Assembly: GCA_963930645.1 (NCBI GenBank)
Contig: OZ005660.1
Coordinates: 240,502,836-240,566,835, forward strand
Direction: 5' to 3'
Source: Salticus scenicus
Lineage: Eukaryota > Arthropoda > Arachnida > Araneae > Salticidae
DNA length: 64,000 bases
Shown: positions 35,173 to 44,788 of the stretch, in pieces
Layout of the letters: every line of letters begins with the position of its first letter
How positions within the stretch are numbered: position 1 is the first letter of the stretch
Position numbers and translations under genes: made by a program
Notes under the pieces: generated by a model
Database searches by the model: none
Told to the model about the DNA's origin: nothing
What the model saw: only the letters and a program-made list of their open reading frames with translations

Positions 35173-38100
35173 AACCTTTTTAAACATTGCATCCCAGTAG
35201 CAGAAACATCACGACACGGCAACATAGTCGCGAACACAAAAAAAACGGCTTGTGGACAGTTTTTGTCTGCACTGATAAAAAAATTTGTCTGCAACTTTCA
35301 GATAACAATTCAGTTATAAAAATTTCTGTATCAAAACTAAAACTTGTATTATGTATAATTATTTATATCTATGTAGTGTCAAACATTGCTATTAAATATT
35401 TAATTGAATGAGATGAATGAATACAATTGTTTATACTATATTGTTCTGTAATAAAATTGTATTCGTGTATTGTTGCACGAGATCACCACTGATGTTAAGC
35501 CCCCCCCCCCCACCCTAATCAGCTTTCAGGCTTTTTGAGTGTAAGCCATTTTCACCTCTGATTACACGTAAATTTTGCAGACAGATTATGAAATTTTAAA
35601 AGCCTGTCGCAGACAGCTACAAAACTTTCTGCCACTGGGCATTGCATTATATGAAATATATATTCATCAATGAATTTGTGAAACTTTTTCATTATTTGAT
35701 TATAAATTTATTATCTGTGTTTATGTTTTATATGTGTACAATACAAAGTTGGGGAAAGTAGCCATTTTATCTAAATATTTGAGTAAATTTTGTAAAACAA
35801 AAATAAACTCTTAACAATAACAAGAAATCCTCAATGCAATTGTTTCTTATTGTACTTTTAAATTACTTCAAAATTGAGCTACAAATGTTTGTCATCTGCA
35901 AATCTGATTCAATTTTGTGCCAAAATATTTTAGGAGAGCTGATAGGGAGCCCAGTGATGATTCTAGATTATGCAGCTGCCATTTTAAAGATGGGAAGAAG
36001 GAAAATAATCCTACTATTTTTTCATATCGGGAAAACAAACAATTTGACTTTCCCAGCCCAGAGAAAAAAATTAAGAAAGGTAAGTCTAGGTAAGTAGAGC
36101 GCTGATTATCTTATCCAGAATACGATTAACCAGAATGTCCAATTAACCGGATCGATCAAGGAGCATTCTTCCCCCACCCCTTAAAAAAAAGAAAAAAAAT
36201 CACGAAAATTAATTTTTAGATTTTCTGAAGATGGTTGAAATCGCTCCTTTTGTCACCTGCCCCCTCCACTTGCTTTCTTCTGCCCAGTTTCAGTGAGGGA
36301 GGAGAGTGGAAAGGGGCTGAATGAAAGGATTTTTCTTTTTTCAAAAGTTAGAGAGGGTAAAACACACACAAAAGCATTTGATGTGCTTGAAGTTGCGCTG
36401 GAATGGCTACAACGGCAAGATTCTGCAGATCCCGTTCAGTTGCTACATTTAAAAAGATTAAGGATAGGGTTGCTGAAGAAAAAAATATCCTCTATGAAGC
36501 AGAAGATTTTTAAGAATTTCTTTTTACCATCACAGTAAATTATTTTTTAAATATGTAATACTATAATTTCTATGTGAGCTTTTATGTAAAAATGTGTACT
36601 ATTTTTATAGAAAATAAAATTTTAAAAATTTAAAAAATCAACTTCTAAACACGCCATTTGTAATATGCTAAATACGCACTACTACAAATGCCAGTCCTAA
36701 GCCTGGAAAAAGTGTGAAGGGAAGTTACTTAAAAAACATTGACCTGGCCGTTTTATAAGTTGTCCAGTTATCCAAATTTTTCATTAACCAGATTGGCCTC
36801 GGTGCCGACCAATCTGGATAATTGGTGCTCTACTATATTACAATTGTATTTCTTTTTACTGTTACAAATGTAAGAAATATTTTCCACTATTCGATAACTA
36901 ATGATATTTTATGTGTGCAAAGTTTACACACATACTTGCTAGTGATTGCTGTGGAATCTAGTTTTGTCCATTTTGAGATTCATCATGGCACTATAATAAA
37001 AACCCAGTTTTTTTTTTTTTTCTGTATGTGTGAGAAGTGTATATACATGCATGATAGTGATTGCTGCGGAGCCGAGTTTTGTGCGTTTTGAGATTCATAT
37101 ACAGTGAAATAGCAACACCCAATGTTTTATTTTTCGTGTACCCAAATTGTAAATACGAGCATAATAGTGATTCCTCCATTTGTGCGTTTTAAGATTCATG
37201 CACAGCAAAGAAGCACACCACCAACTAATGCTTTTTGTTTATTTCTTTCTGTTTTGTTTTATGTGCGAGAAGCAGACACACATGCACAATAATTGCTACG
37301 GAACTGAATTTTGTGCATTTTAATGTCTTTGATTATGTTAAGAGGAAGGATCCAAATTTCTAACGGGGTTTTCAGGCAGCAAGAGGCATTTGCATGTTCG
37401 AGGCCAATTGGTAATTGCCTATTTTGAATTTCTGTAGATGTGTATTTTTTTAAATTATTAAAAAAACAAAGTCCATGTTTCAAAATTTTAATACTGAAAA
37501 TGATTAATTTATACACTCATAAATTTTAGAGTTTTGTACAAGCAATTTGAGGAGGGTGTTTCATCTTTGTGTTCTATAATTAATTTTTAAAAAATAGGGC
37601 ACTTCTTGCCACCCTTTCCTCCAAGTGTAATTTAAAGTTAAAAATAAGTATAAGTTCCTCTATTACCTCTCTAAATTATTTTGTGAAGTTTATTTCATTG
37701 ATGTTGCATGCATAGCTGCCAACCTTTGAGAATCAAAATTAGGGAGATTCCAAGCTTTAAGAATCAACATTAGGAAGATTTTGTATACAACATAGTTTAA
37801 GCCGTAAATAGAACATTAATAGTACAGTAATTGTTGGAAAGAGAAGGAGTAAATAAAAGGGAAATTTTGCAGTATCTAGAGGCTTTCTTCTTATTGCAAA
37901 TATGAGAAAATAAATAAAACATACTGAATTTAAAATACTACTAGATTATATTAAATTCTAACCATACTGAAATTACATATATACATACATAGACTTGGGA
38001 AAATTTTTCCTATCTGAATAATCTATTCTTCATTTTTTTCCCCAAGTTTACAAATTTGGTATAAATACTTAATATAATTGAGGAGAAATAAATAGATTCA

Positions 38101-39709
38101 TTAAGTTCAGCAATAAAGCCTAAAAATAATTACATACGTGAGAAATATTGAGTACTTCTATTGTTTTATTGTTTCTAGAATTGATCTTTGATCACTATCC
38201 AGAGATGGGGGAAAGTGGGAGGGGGGGGGGGTAAAAAAATAATTACAGAGTAAGAAAAATGAAACTCTTTTAATTCTACTACTAGAATACAATACAGCAA
38301 ATTTAAAATAAATATTATCATTTATGTTGCAGATGGATTGGGAGATAAGATTTCTGCAAAACACTTGATTGCTGATTGCTAGTTAAGAGAAAAATAACAA
38401 CATGAGCAAGAAATATTTAACAATTCTATTTCTTTATAGGTTCTAGAATCTCATAAAGCAAGTTTGAAATTAATATTGACATTTATGTTGTGGATGGAGA
38501 AAAATTGGGAATCGGGAGTTTTCGTAGAACATTTGAAAATTAGGTGGTGCGTGACGAAAATTTTGAAAAATTCGGGAGATATTAATGCTTTTCGGGAATT
38601 CGGGAGATTGCCTCAAAATTCGGGAGAGTTGGCAGCTATGTGCATGTATAAATAATTTTTCTTTCTTTTTAGTGAAAAGGGTTTCTCAAAATGAGGATGT
38701 CCCAGGCCCTTCAGGCATCCAGCACAGAGTTGATGTTGCGATTCTTCAGAACGAGAATGAAATTCAAAAAATGAAAATTAGTTCTCTGGAACTAGAATTG
38801 GCAAAAAAAAGCCTTTATTTTGCATTCAGCATGATCAAAGATAATAATGACATGATACTAATGTACACAGGGTTACCAAACAGTAGTGTATTTTATGTAA
38901 TATTAAATTACATGAAAAGATTAGATTTTAATTACTACTATGGTTGGAAAGTGTCATCGTCCTTAGAAGATCAATTATTTATAACACTTCAAAAACTGAG
39001 GCTTAATTATAACTTTCATGATCTAGCAGTACGGTATTCAACCTCTGTTACAACCATAAGAAACATATTTTTTACCATTCTCCACGTACTATATGAATCG
39101 TTGTATCAATTTGTTTTTGATTATAGTAAAAACTTGCCATCTGTGCATAAGGTTGAACAATGTTCACCTATCGCAGATGATTTCCCGAATTGTAGATTTC
39201 TGTTTGACTGCACAGAGATTAGCATTGAAACTCCGAGAAACAACATGCAGGCTCAAAGGGAGACTTATTCAAGTTATAAAAAAGCTCAAACTGCAAAAGC
39301 TTTAATAGCTGTATCTCCCCATGGAGTCATCTGTTTCTGCAGTGATTTGTTTCCAGGCTCTTATTCTGACAAAATGATTGTTGAAAAATCTGGAGTATGT
39401 GATTTATTAAAGCCTGGAGATTTAATCATTGCAGATAAAGGATTCCTTATAAGGGATCTGTTGCCAAAGGGAGTTCTATTGAACATACCTCCTTTTTTAA
39501 TGAATCCTCAATTCACTGAACAAGAGGCAAAATTTACAACTCAAATTGCCCGCGCTCGAATCCATGTGGAAAGGGCTATTGGGCGAATAAAAAATTTTCA
39601 AATACTCGCTAACAATGTTGCCCATAATTTCCGTCCATTCCTATCTAAAATTTTCAAAGTTTGCGTATTATTGGTAAATTTACAAACACCTGTTATAAAT
39701 GAAAGTTAA
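32549..39709 (+). CDS. THAP-domain DDE transposase, three exons, apparently intact
   Basis: Exons 32549-32661, 35934-36079 and 38673-39709 have consensus borders (CAG|GTATGT ... TTTTAG|G; AAAG|GTAAGT ... CTTTTTAG|T). Their lengths sum to 1296 nt, giving 431 residues plus TAA with all phases matching. Residues 1-67 form a THAP (C2CH) zinc finger: C4, C9, FRFP at 22-24, W33, C51-x2-H54, and an AVPTIF-like NNPTIF at 62-67. Residues about 107-135 are a predicted coiled coil. Residues about 180-425 form a DDE_Tnp_4-type catalytic domain with D265 (LFDCTE), D341 (IADKGF) and E386 (HVERAIGR). This architecture is known from animal THAP-containing ISL2EU/IS4EU-type transposons and their domesticated relatives. 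No TIRs flanking the gene were identified, so element versus domesticated gene is open. Confidence 0.85.
33091..34163. mobile_element. hAT-like element in intron 1, TSD not evident
   Basis: It starts TAGAGGTTTGAACAGGCC and ends, read inverted, TAGAGTTTTGCATGGGC. The subterminal AGGCCCGGCC and GCCCGAGCTC blocks are also opposed. The ends resemble hAT TIRs, but the adjacent 8-mers do not match. Either the TSD has decayed or the true ends are slightly offset. No transposase is visible. Confidence 0.5.
34170..35930. other. Remainder of intron 1 of the THAP-DDE gene
   Basis: AT-rich sequence with an (AT)n microsatellite at about 35137-35168 and a C-run at about 35500-35511. No additional exon or element ends were recognised. 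The YIYIYI ORFs here come from the microsatellite. Confidence 0.55.
35934..36079 (+). CDS. Exon 2 of the THAP-DDE gene (C-terminal THAP half)
   Basis: Acceptor TATTTTAG|G and donor AAAG|GTAAGT. In the phase set by exon 1 it encodes RLCSCHF (C-x2-H of the finger), NNPTIF, and a basic tail ending EKKIKK. It leaves one base, which combines with exon 3 to give Val87. The pogo-type element at 36097 starts only 17 bp past the donor. Confidence 0.85.
36097..36830 (+). mobile_element. Tigger/pogo-type element, internally deleted, in intron 2
   Basis: The ends are GAGCGCTGATTATCTTATCC and, inverted, GAGCACCAATTATCCAGATTG. They are flanked by TA (36095-36096, 36831-36832). Subterminal CCAGAAT/CCAGATT and TTAACC.GA words are repeated. 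It encodes only a C-terminal transposase remnant (36293-36538). At 734 bp it is strongly deleted. Confidence 0.7.
36293..36538 (+). pseudogene. Tigger/jerky-type transposase fragment, C-terminus only
   Basis: The 81-codon frame contains AFDVLEVALEWLQRQDSADP, a leucine-rich helix, then KKKISSMKQKIFKNFF. Tigger/jerky transposases end in the same layout: an ExALxWLExQ helix, an acidic-proline turn, LxxLxRxRxxxxKKR, and a final LKQKKITDFF-type motif. The catalytic domain is absent. Translation would begin within the deleted region, so the annotated Met is arbitrary. Confidence 0.65.
36900..37335. repeat. Degenerate ~115-bp tandem repeat (about four units)
   Basis: The block ATAGTGATTGCTGCGGA followed by GTTTTGTGCGTTTTGAGATTC recurs near 36940, 37055, 37165 and 37290 with decreasing match. 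Each is linked by A/T-rich spacers with GTGTG(A/C)GA-like words. It lies in intron 2 of the THAP-DDE gene, directly after the Tigger-type element. Confidence 0.6.
37711..38640. mobile_element. MITE ending 32 bp before the exon-3 acceptor-adjacent splice site
   Basis: It begins CATAGCTGCCAACCTTTGAG and ends GAGAGTTGGCAGCTATG. It is immediately flanked on both sides by TGCATG (37705-37710, 38641-38646). Subterminal TCGGGAGAT-type words are repeated near the right end. The family is uncertain; 6-bp flanks could be a real TSD or chance. The insertion leaves only the AATAATTTTTCTTTCTTTTT tract between it and the acceptor of exon 3. Confidence 0.62.
38673..39709 (+). CDS. Exon 3 of the THAP-DDE gene (coiled coil and DDE domain)
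   Basis: Acceptor CTTTCTTTTTAG|TG at 38671-38672. The 345 residues contain the coiled coil, a helix-rich region and the D-D-E triad, with no stop or frameshift. A longer open frame reaches back to 38585, but that part belongs to the 37711-38640 MITE and to intron. AATAAA lies at 39713-39718, just after the stop, and could be the polyadenylation signal. Confidence 0.88.
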
Positions 39710-39964
39710 TTTAATAAAATTAAACATAATCTATACATCTCATTAATATATTAAAACCAAGTAATTTTCCAAATGAGTAAAATTTTTTAAAAGGCACATT
39801 TCAATTAAAAAAACTAAAAACACAAGACAGACATTTCGGCTAGACACTAGCCCTCCTCAGTCATACACATACAAAACACAACATTTACAATGAAGTCATA
39901 AAACATCAAAACAAGATTAGGTATTCCGGGGAAACAGCTTTAGCCTTGTTCAAGTTTTCTTTTT

Positions 39965-40396
39965 AATGATTCATGCTATTGTCAAATTAACGGTACTGCT
40001 ATGGGACCTCCTATATCGGTCATAATAGCTGAAATCATAATGCAATATTTAGAAAACAAAATTCATTTCCAGTTACATGATAAATTTTTCTGGAAAAGGT
40101 ATGTGGACAGTATTTTTATAATTACTAAACATGTTAATGATATTATAGATTTTGCTAATTTTTCATGCCCTGCCATCCAGTTTACCCTCGAAATTGAGAG
40201 TAATAATGAACTGCCATTTCAAGACATCCTTATAATGTCTAAAACTATCAATTTTTTACATTTTCAACTTCTGTTTCTAGAAAACCCACTTTTTCTAATC
40301 AATACCTTAACTTCAAATCTTCCCTTTTCTCATAAACTCTTAGTTATTCTTCGACCACATTTGATGAAACCATGGAAGCATCTGCTCAAGTGCTAA
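39965..40396 (+). pseudogene. Penelope-like reverse transcriptase fragment
   Basis: The frame reads QINGTAMGPPISVIIAEIIM (a GTAMGSPISP-type RT motif) and then FFWKRYVDSIFI, the position of the catalytic YVDD, here YVDS. The frame continues with a hydrophobic core resembling IQFTLEIE.NN.LPFQDI. After about 40270 it diverges and is probably frameshifted. The N-terminal RT fingers are missing. The YVDS change and the truncation make it non-functional. Confidence 0.72.
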
Positions 40397-40899
40397 CTCA
40401 GCGAGTCTAATGCTAAAATAGGGGTGACAGTCATCTGACTCAGGGAAAATGAGCAATAACAGAGCATGAAATTACTGGATGTTTTCTAAATTTCAAACTG
40501 TCGGACAAGCTGGCATCCCTCCAACATTTTGGACGCGTCCTTACTGCTAGTTTTCGGATATGTGGCTGCACTGTATTCGTACTGTTTTATATCGTGCAAA
40601 ACATTATTGTAGTAATTCCGAATTATTGATTATTGAACTATTAAAAATTTTTGTTTTAAAACATAATAGTTACCCCCTTCGTTTTATTAAAAGAATTTAT
40701 AAAGAAGAGTTGTATTTTTCATATAAATCAGTATCCCCTAAAGTTATAAATTTCACTCACTGTACTACTATTCCTTAATATAAAGGTATATCCGTAAATA
40801 TCTCTAAATTACCTAGAACTGTCAATATTTCTACTAGCTTTAAACCTCAACTTCGTATTAGTAACTTTCTTTCAAACTTTAAATCTGTTGTGTCCCCCC

Positions 40900-41224
40900 C
40901 CCCCCTAAAAGTTTAAGTGTAATATATAGTATCCCTTTTACAAATTGTAATTTTACTTATATCGGTGAAATTAGATTAAAGGAACATAAACGCTCATATA
41001 AAACAGGTGATTTAAGATTAAAACTTGTAATTCATTCTCTTGATAGTGATCATATTCCTGATTTTGACAACATTAAAATTTTAGCTTCAAATGTAAATTT
41101 GTACAAGTCCCGTATTTTCCTAGAGGGTGCTTATACAAAATTACAACATTCTGCATTGAACGAGGCTAAAGCAGTTCTCCCAGAATGCCTAATCTTGTTT
41201 GTATGTTTTATGACTTTATTGTAA
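40900..41224 (+). pseudogene. Penelope-like GIY-YIG endonuclease fragment
   Basis: In +, a frame from about 40935 reads IPCTNCNFTYIGE..LKEHKR..., matching the C-rich knuckle followed by the YIG half of GIY-YIG (CxxC..YIGET.R.L..R..EH). It continues to a C-terminal segment ending in ALNEAKAVLPECLILF. A short deletion interrupts it between YIGE and RLKEH. It is too short to appear as a long ORF from Met. Its position downstream of the RT fits a Penelope-like element. Confidence 0.66.
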
Positions 41225-41321
41225 ATATTGTGTTTTGTATGTATATGACACTGAGTAAGACTAGTGTCTAGCCGAAACGTCTGTCTTGTGTTTTAGTTTT
41301 TTAATTAAATTGTGCCTTTTA

Positions 41322-43086
41322 AAAATGTTATTGTTCTTTATCTCATTTTGAAAGTTAATTTGTTATGTAATAATTTTAATTAAAGTTTATTTCATTACCT
41401 TGTTTTTATTATTATAGTAGATCTTTATAACTCAATTTTGCATAATCTTCATATAACACAGTACCTCTCAGACATAAACAATGATTTTTGCAATTAAGAA
41501 ACATGTTATCTTTTCAATTTGGAGCTTTTTAATGAAAAAAATTGCTATTATAATTTTTTCAAAATAAAAAATATAATGAATGATTTAGTATAGGCATATT
41601 TCGATTATCTATGTTTATAAAGCAATTTTGTTATTAGTAACAAAGAAATTTTTCATTTTCAAATAATTGAAGAGTATTCTTTTGGATATTTTCAATGAAA
41701 AAATGATTTTAGTGTTGGAATTTGTCGCCTGTAAATATTTCATTATTATTATTACTGCTTTTTTGTATAATAAAATAATGATATGTCTGTATAATTGATT
41801 TTCTTTCTTTCTTTTTTTTTTTTTTTTTTTTAATAATTTAAAATACTTATTTTGGCATAAAAAATAATCAAACTTATTCATAAATTGTTGTTTCCATAAA
41901 ATAATTTTATCCTTTCAAATCAAATAATTTTAAAGTAAAAAATGAGCTAATTTACTTAAAGCTTGCTTTATGAAAAATTAATCATTTATCAAAAGAAAAT
42001 GCTCCAGTCACCTCACCTTTTGTTAATAAAATAATGATTATTATTTTTCTTTCTTTCGGCAGTTATAAAATCAGTAAATAAATATTTCTAGTGTTGTTAA
42101 ATTTGATCACACCAATTTTATGTACGCGGAAATTGCCATGATTGATTTTAATAATATGATGAAATAACCTAGAAAACTCTAAAATTCTGGAATTTTTCTC
42201 TTTTAGAAATTTATCGAAAGGGGAAGCAACTGGATCAAAAACAAATTAAGGGAGAGAATTGTTTTGTGACGATTCTACAGAATGTTAGTATCAAATATAA
42301 ATGACTCGTATAACTCACCTTTAATTTCGCTCTAATAATTTTTTAACATTACAGAATTAGACATTTCTACGATACATTTTATATTTCTATAACTACTTAT
42401 CTTACTATTATATAAGTATGTACAGTTGGAAAGTGTTATGTGTACCGCATAACTTTTTTCTTGTTTTATATGTATATATTTTTCATTTATTATTTTTTTA
42501 TAGACCACCTTCATATTAAAAAGGAATTTTATTTTGAAACTATTTTGACATTTGTATACTTGTAAATATTTTTGTAAATATACATATTTTAAAGTACCTT
42601 TAAATATTTTAATAGTATTGATTGATTATTTGTACATATTGGCATCATATCTTTTTGTCTGTCTGTGAATGTATAAATATCTTTTCATAATAAAGTTTGA
42701 TAATTGGCATATTTGTATTTCGTTTCTGAAATTATTCTTTTGCATTTTTTCTACATGTATTATATAAAACTCGGTGCATTTGAACAATACAGTTAAGTGA
42801 CAGCATACTTTCAGTCTGATATAATATGCTTGACTTATGATAGCTTTAACTGAAATAAAAAAGGTTTTACAAAATATTAAAATTTAAATATTTAGCAAAG
42901 ATATCCACCTTGCAATTTTCTGTCTTTTTTTACCCCATGTCCAGCTTTGTAAAATAAACTGTAAGAAAGTGCTTTATTCAAGCACTAATCAATTCTATTA
43001 AAGTCATGTGCAAAATTTCAATAAGATTAGTGTATTAGTTTTTGAGAGATTGTCCACTGAACTCAAAAATAGGTTTTTACGGGAAA

Positions 43087-43120
<34 letters not shown>

Positions 43121-43547
43121 TATAGATCATGAAATTTTTATATCATATTAATAATATATACTGTATTTAACAAAGTAGAACACACAAAATTACTTAGTGT
43201 TTGTGTTAGAATTAAGGACAATTGTCTACACTAAGATTTACTGTTAAATAATTTGTATCAACTTTTTTTTTCCTGTTACACTTAAACCATATGTAAAAAC
43301 AAACTCTGTTTTCACTTTTGTTGGATAAAATAACATTCCAAGATCATTACACAAATATGGCCTGGGACAAACACATATTTCATTAGTATTTTTGCAGGCT
43401 TTGCCGCCTATTTAGCTGATTACAGTTAAATCTTTTCACAGATAATAAAACCCCATCAAATGAAGAAGTTTTTGTCACGCAATTGTGTTATGTATGTATG
43501 ATAATTTTATAACAGTAAAGTAAAAATACATGAAGGTTTACACATAC
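41322..43547. other. AT-rich intergenic DNA, no gene seen
   Basis: No domain-like ORF was found in 2.2 kb. Repeats are a T-run at about 41813-41832 and A20 plus (TA)n at about 43084-43124. If the minus-strand split exon (43548-54688) belongs to a gene, its downstream exons would lie here or further left; none were recognised. Confidence 0.5.
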
Positions 43548-43611
43548 CCAAGTTGAATACACAACATCACGACAAGAAGCTTGTACATCTCCTCGAATTT
43601 CATCATTCTCA
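43548..43611 (-). pseudogene. Distal half of a coding exon split by the Harbinger insertion
   Basis: Minus-strand coding 43611 to 43548 continues the frame of 54688-54563 if the Harbinger and one TCA/TGA copy are removed. It reads NDEIRGDVQASCRDVVYSTW and ends at a consensus donor, TTGG|GTATGTG, in phase 0. The combined segment (..HLKSSHLQSFSFDPE + NDEIRGDVQAS..) resembles the region preceding the SWIM zinc finger in SWIM/YqaJ-type proteins, where x-GHVxxFxFDPExxxIxGxVxASMxxxxY patterns occur (from memory, weak). As found, the exon is interrupted by 10.95 kb. Confidence 0.6.
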
Positions 43612-43766
43612 GGGCCGTTCCCACCATCTCCGGTTATAGGGAAAAACTCAGATTAGCGCTCACAGCTGAGATTTCTGCGTCCCACCATCCTCCGTTAACG
43701 CTAACGGAGGTTTAATATTTAATCGGTCGAGTTTTCACTGGTTAGCAGTTTACCGAGAGTTTAAAT

Positions 43767-43787
43767 ATGGCGGAACTATTTGAGTAG
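43767..43787 (+). promoter_or_regulatory. Short upstream ORF before the Harbinger transposase start
   Basis: An ATG at 43767 opens a six-codon frame (MAELFE) ending in TAG, 30 bp before the ATG used for the transposase (43818). It lies in the expected 5' UTR, about 155 bp inside the left TIR. It could reduce translation of the transposase or be fortuitous. Confidence 0.35.
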
Positions 43788-43817
43788 TGTTAGCTTATTA
43801 TTATTATCATTTTCATT

Positions 43818-44752
43818 ATGTTGGATGTTGTGCGAAAAATTTTGTTTGATGATGATGACGACGAAGAGCGTTGTTTTGTTTATGTGTCTAGAAACATATC
43901 GGAAAGAAAAAACTTTTTTTCTCTCTACGATGAAAAAAGTTTTAAATTCGTTTTCGCCTTTCGAAAACTTGTGTGTTAGATATCTTTTCTGAAATTGAGC
44001 ATCATCTTTCATACGAAAGTAATCGGTGAGTTATTTTGATTCTTCTTTTGTAGTATTCTGTAAAAAATGAATTTTTCGTTTAATGCTTTGGATCTAAAGT
44101 ATGTTTGAACGCCTTATCTAATGTAAACAAATGATGAAGATACTCTAAAAGCCTTGTAAAAGTACTTGTATTCCGTTGTTTTTACATAAAAGTAATATTA
44201 TATATATATATATTCCCCATACATATAATGTATCTTGTTAGTGTTTTTACCTGCAGATATTTCCTATTCCAATACCTCCTCATAACATATGTTTCTGCTG
44301 AGATATTTTTAGTAATGTTCTTCAAAGAATGAAAATATGTCTTCAAATTTTTATGGAATATTTTGCTTCCTTGTAGAACTGTATATAATACTTTTATTAC
44401 AAAAAAAATTGTTTTTCCCCATATCACATAGTTTTAACTTATAAGATCAGTTAAATTAACAAAAAACAATTTTCTGTGTATACTGCATACAGTCTAGTCA
44501 TGCATATATCTATATATCTAGGGAAAACACTTATGTTTTTTCAATTATTATTTCAAACTTTTTGAATTTTTTTGTTTTAAAATGAAGCTGAATGTTACTA
44601 TATACTGCGTAGTTCAGATCTGATTGCTTATAAATTGTCATTAAATGCAGAAATACATTCTTTTTTTTTTTTTTTTTTACATATATATATATTTTCTACG
44701 AAGGAGTAAAAATATTTTTTACTTTATTTGGTGTGAAATAAACTCAGTATTA

Positions 44753-44788
<36 letters not shown>

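Larger units (their letters stand above)
39790..41321 (+). mobile_element. Degenerate Penelope-like retroelement with inverted terminal repeats
   Basis: The ~168-bp segment 39790-39957 is an inverted copy of about 41144-41321 (AAGGCACA.TT...ACACAAGACAGAC.TTTCGGCTAGACAC). It lies head-on to the element's own 3' end, including the last codons of the endonuclease. Between the arms lie reverse transcriptase and then GIY-YIG endonuclease remnants in + orientation, the Penelope order. Inverted pseudo-LTR-like ends are known for Penelope-like elements. The coding region is heavily 5'-truncated. Confidence 0.75.

Noticed and set aside
35091..35411. ORFs with IYIYIY runs on both strands
   Set aside because: Translation of an (AT)n microsatellite. 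The same applies to 4794-5006.
38464..38672. Upstream extension of the DDE ORF (from Met at 38585) and the ORF at 38464
   Set aside because: This part lies in a MITE and intron; a consensus acceptor at 38672 joins in phase to a THAP exon.
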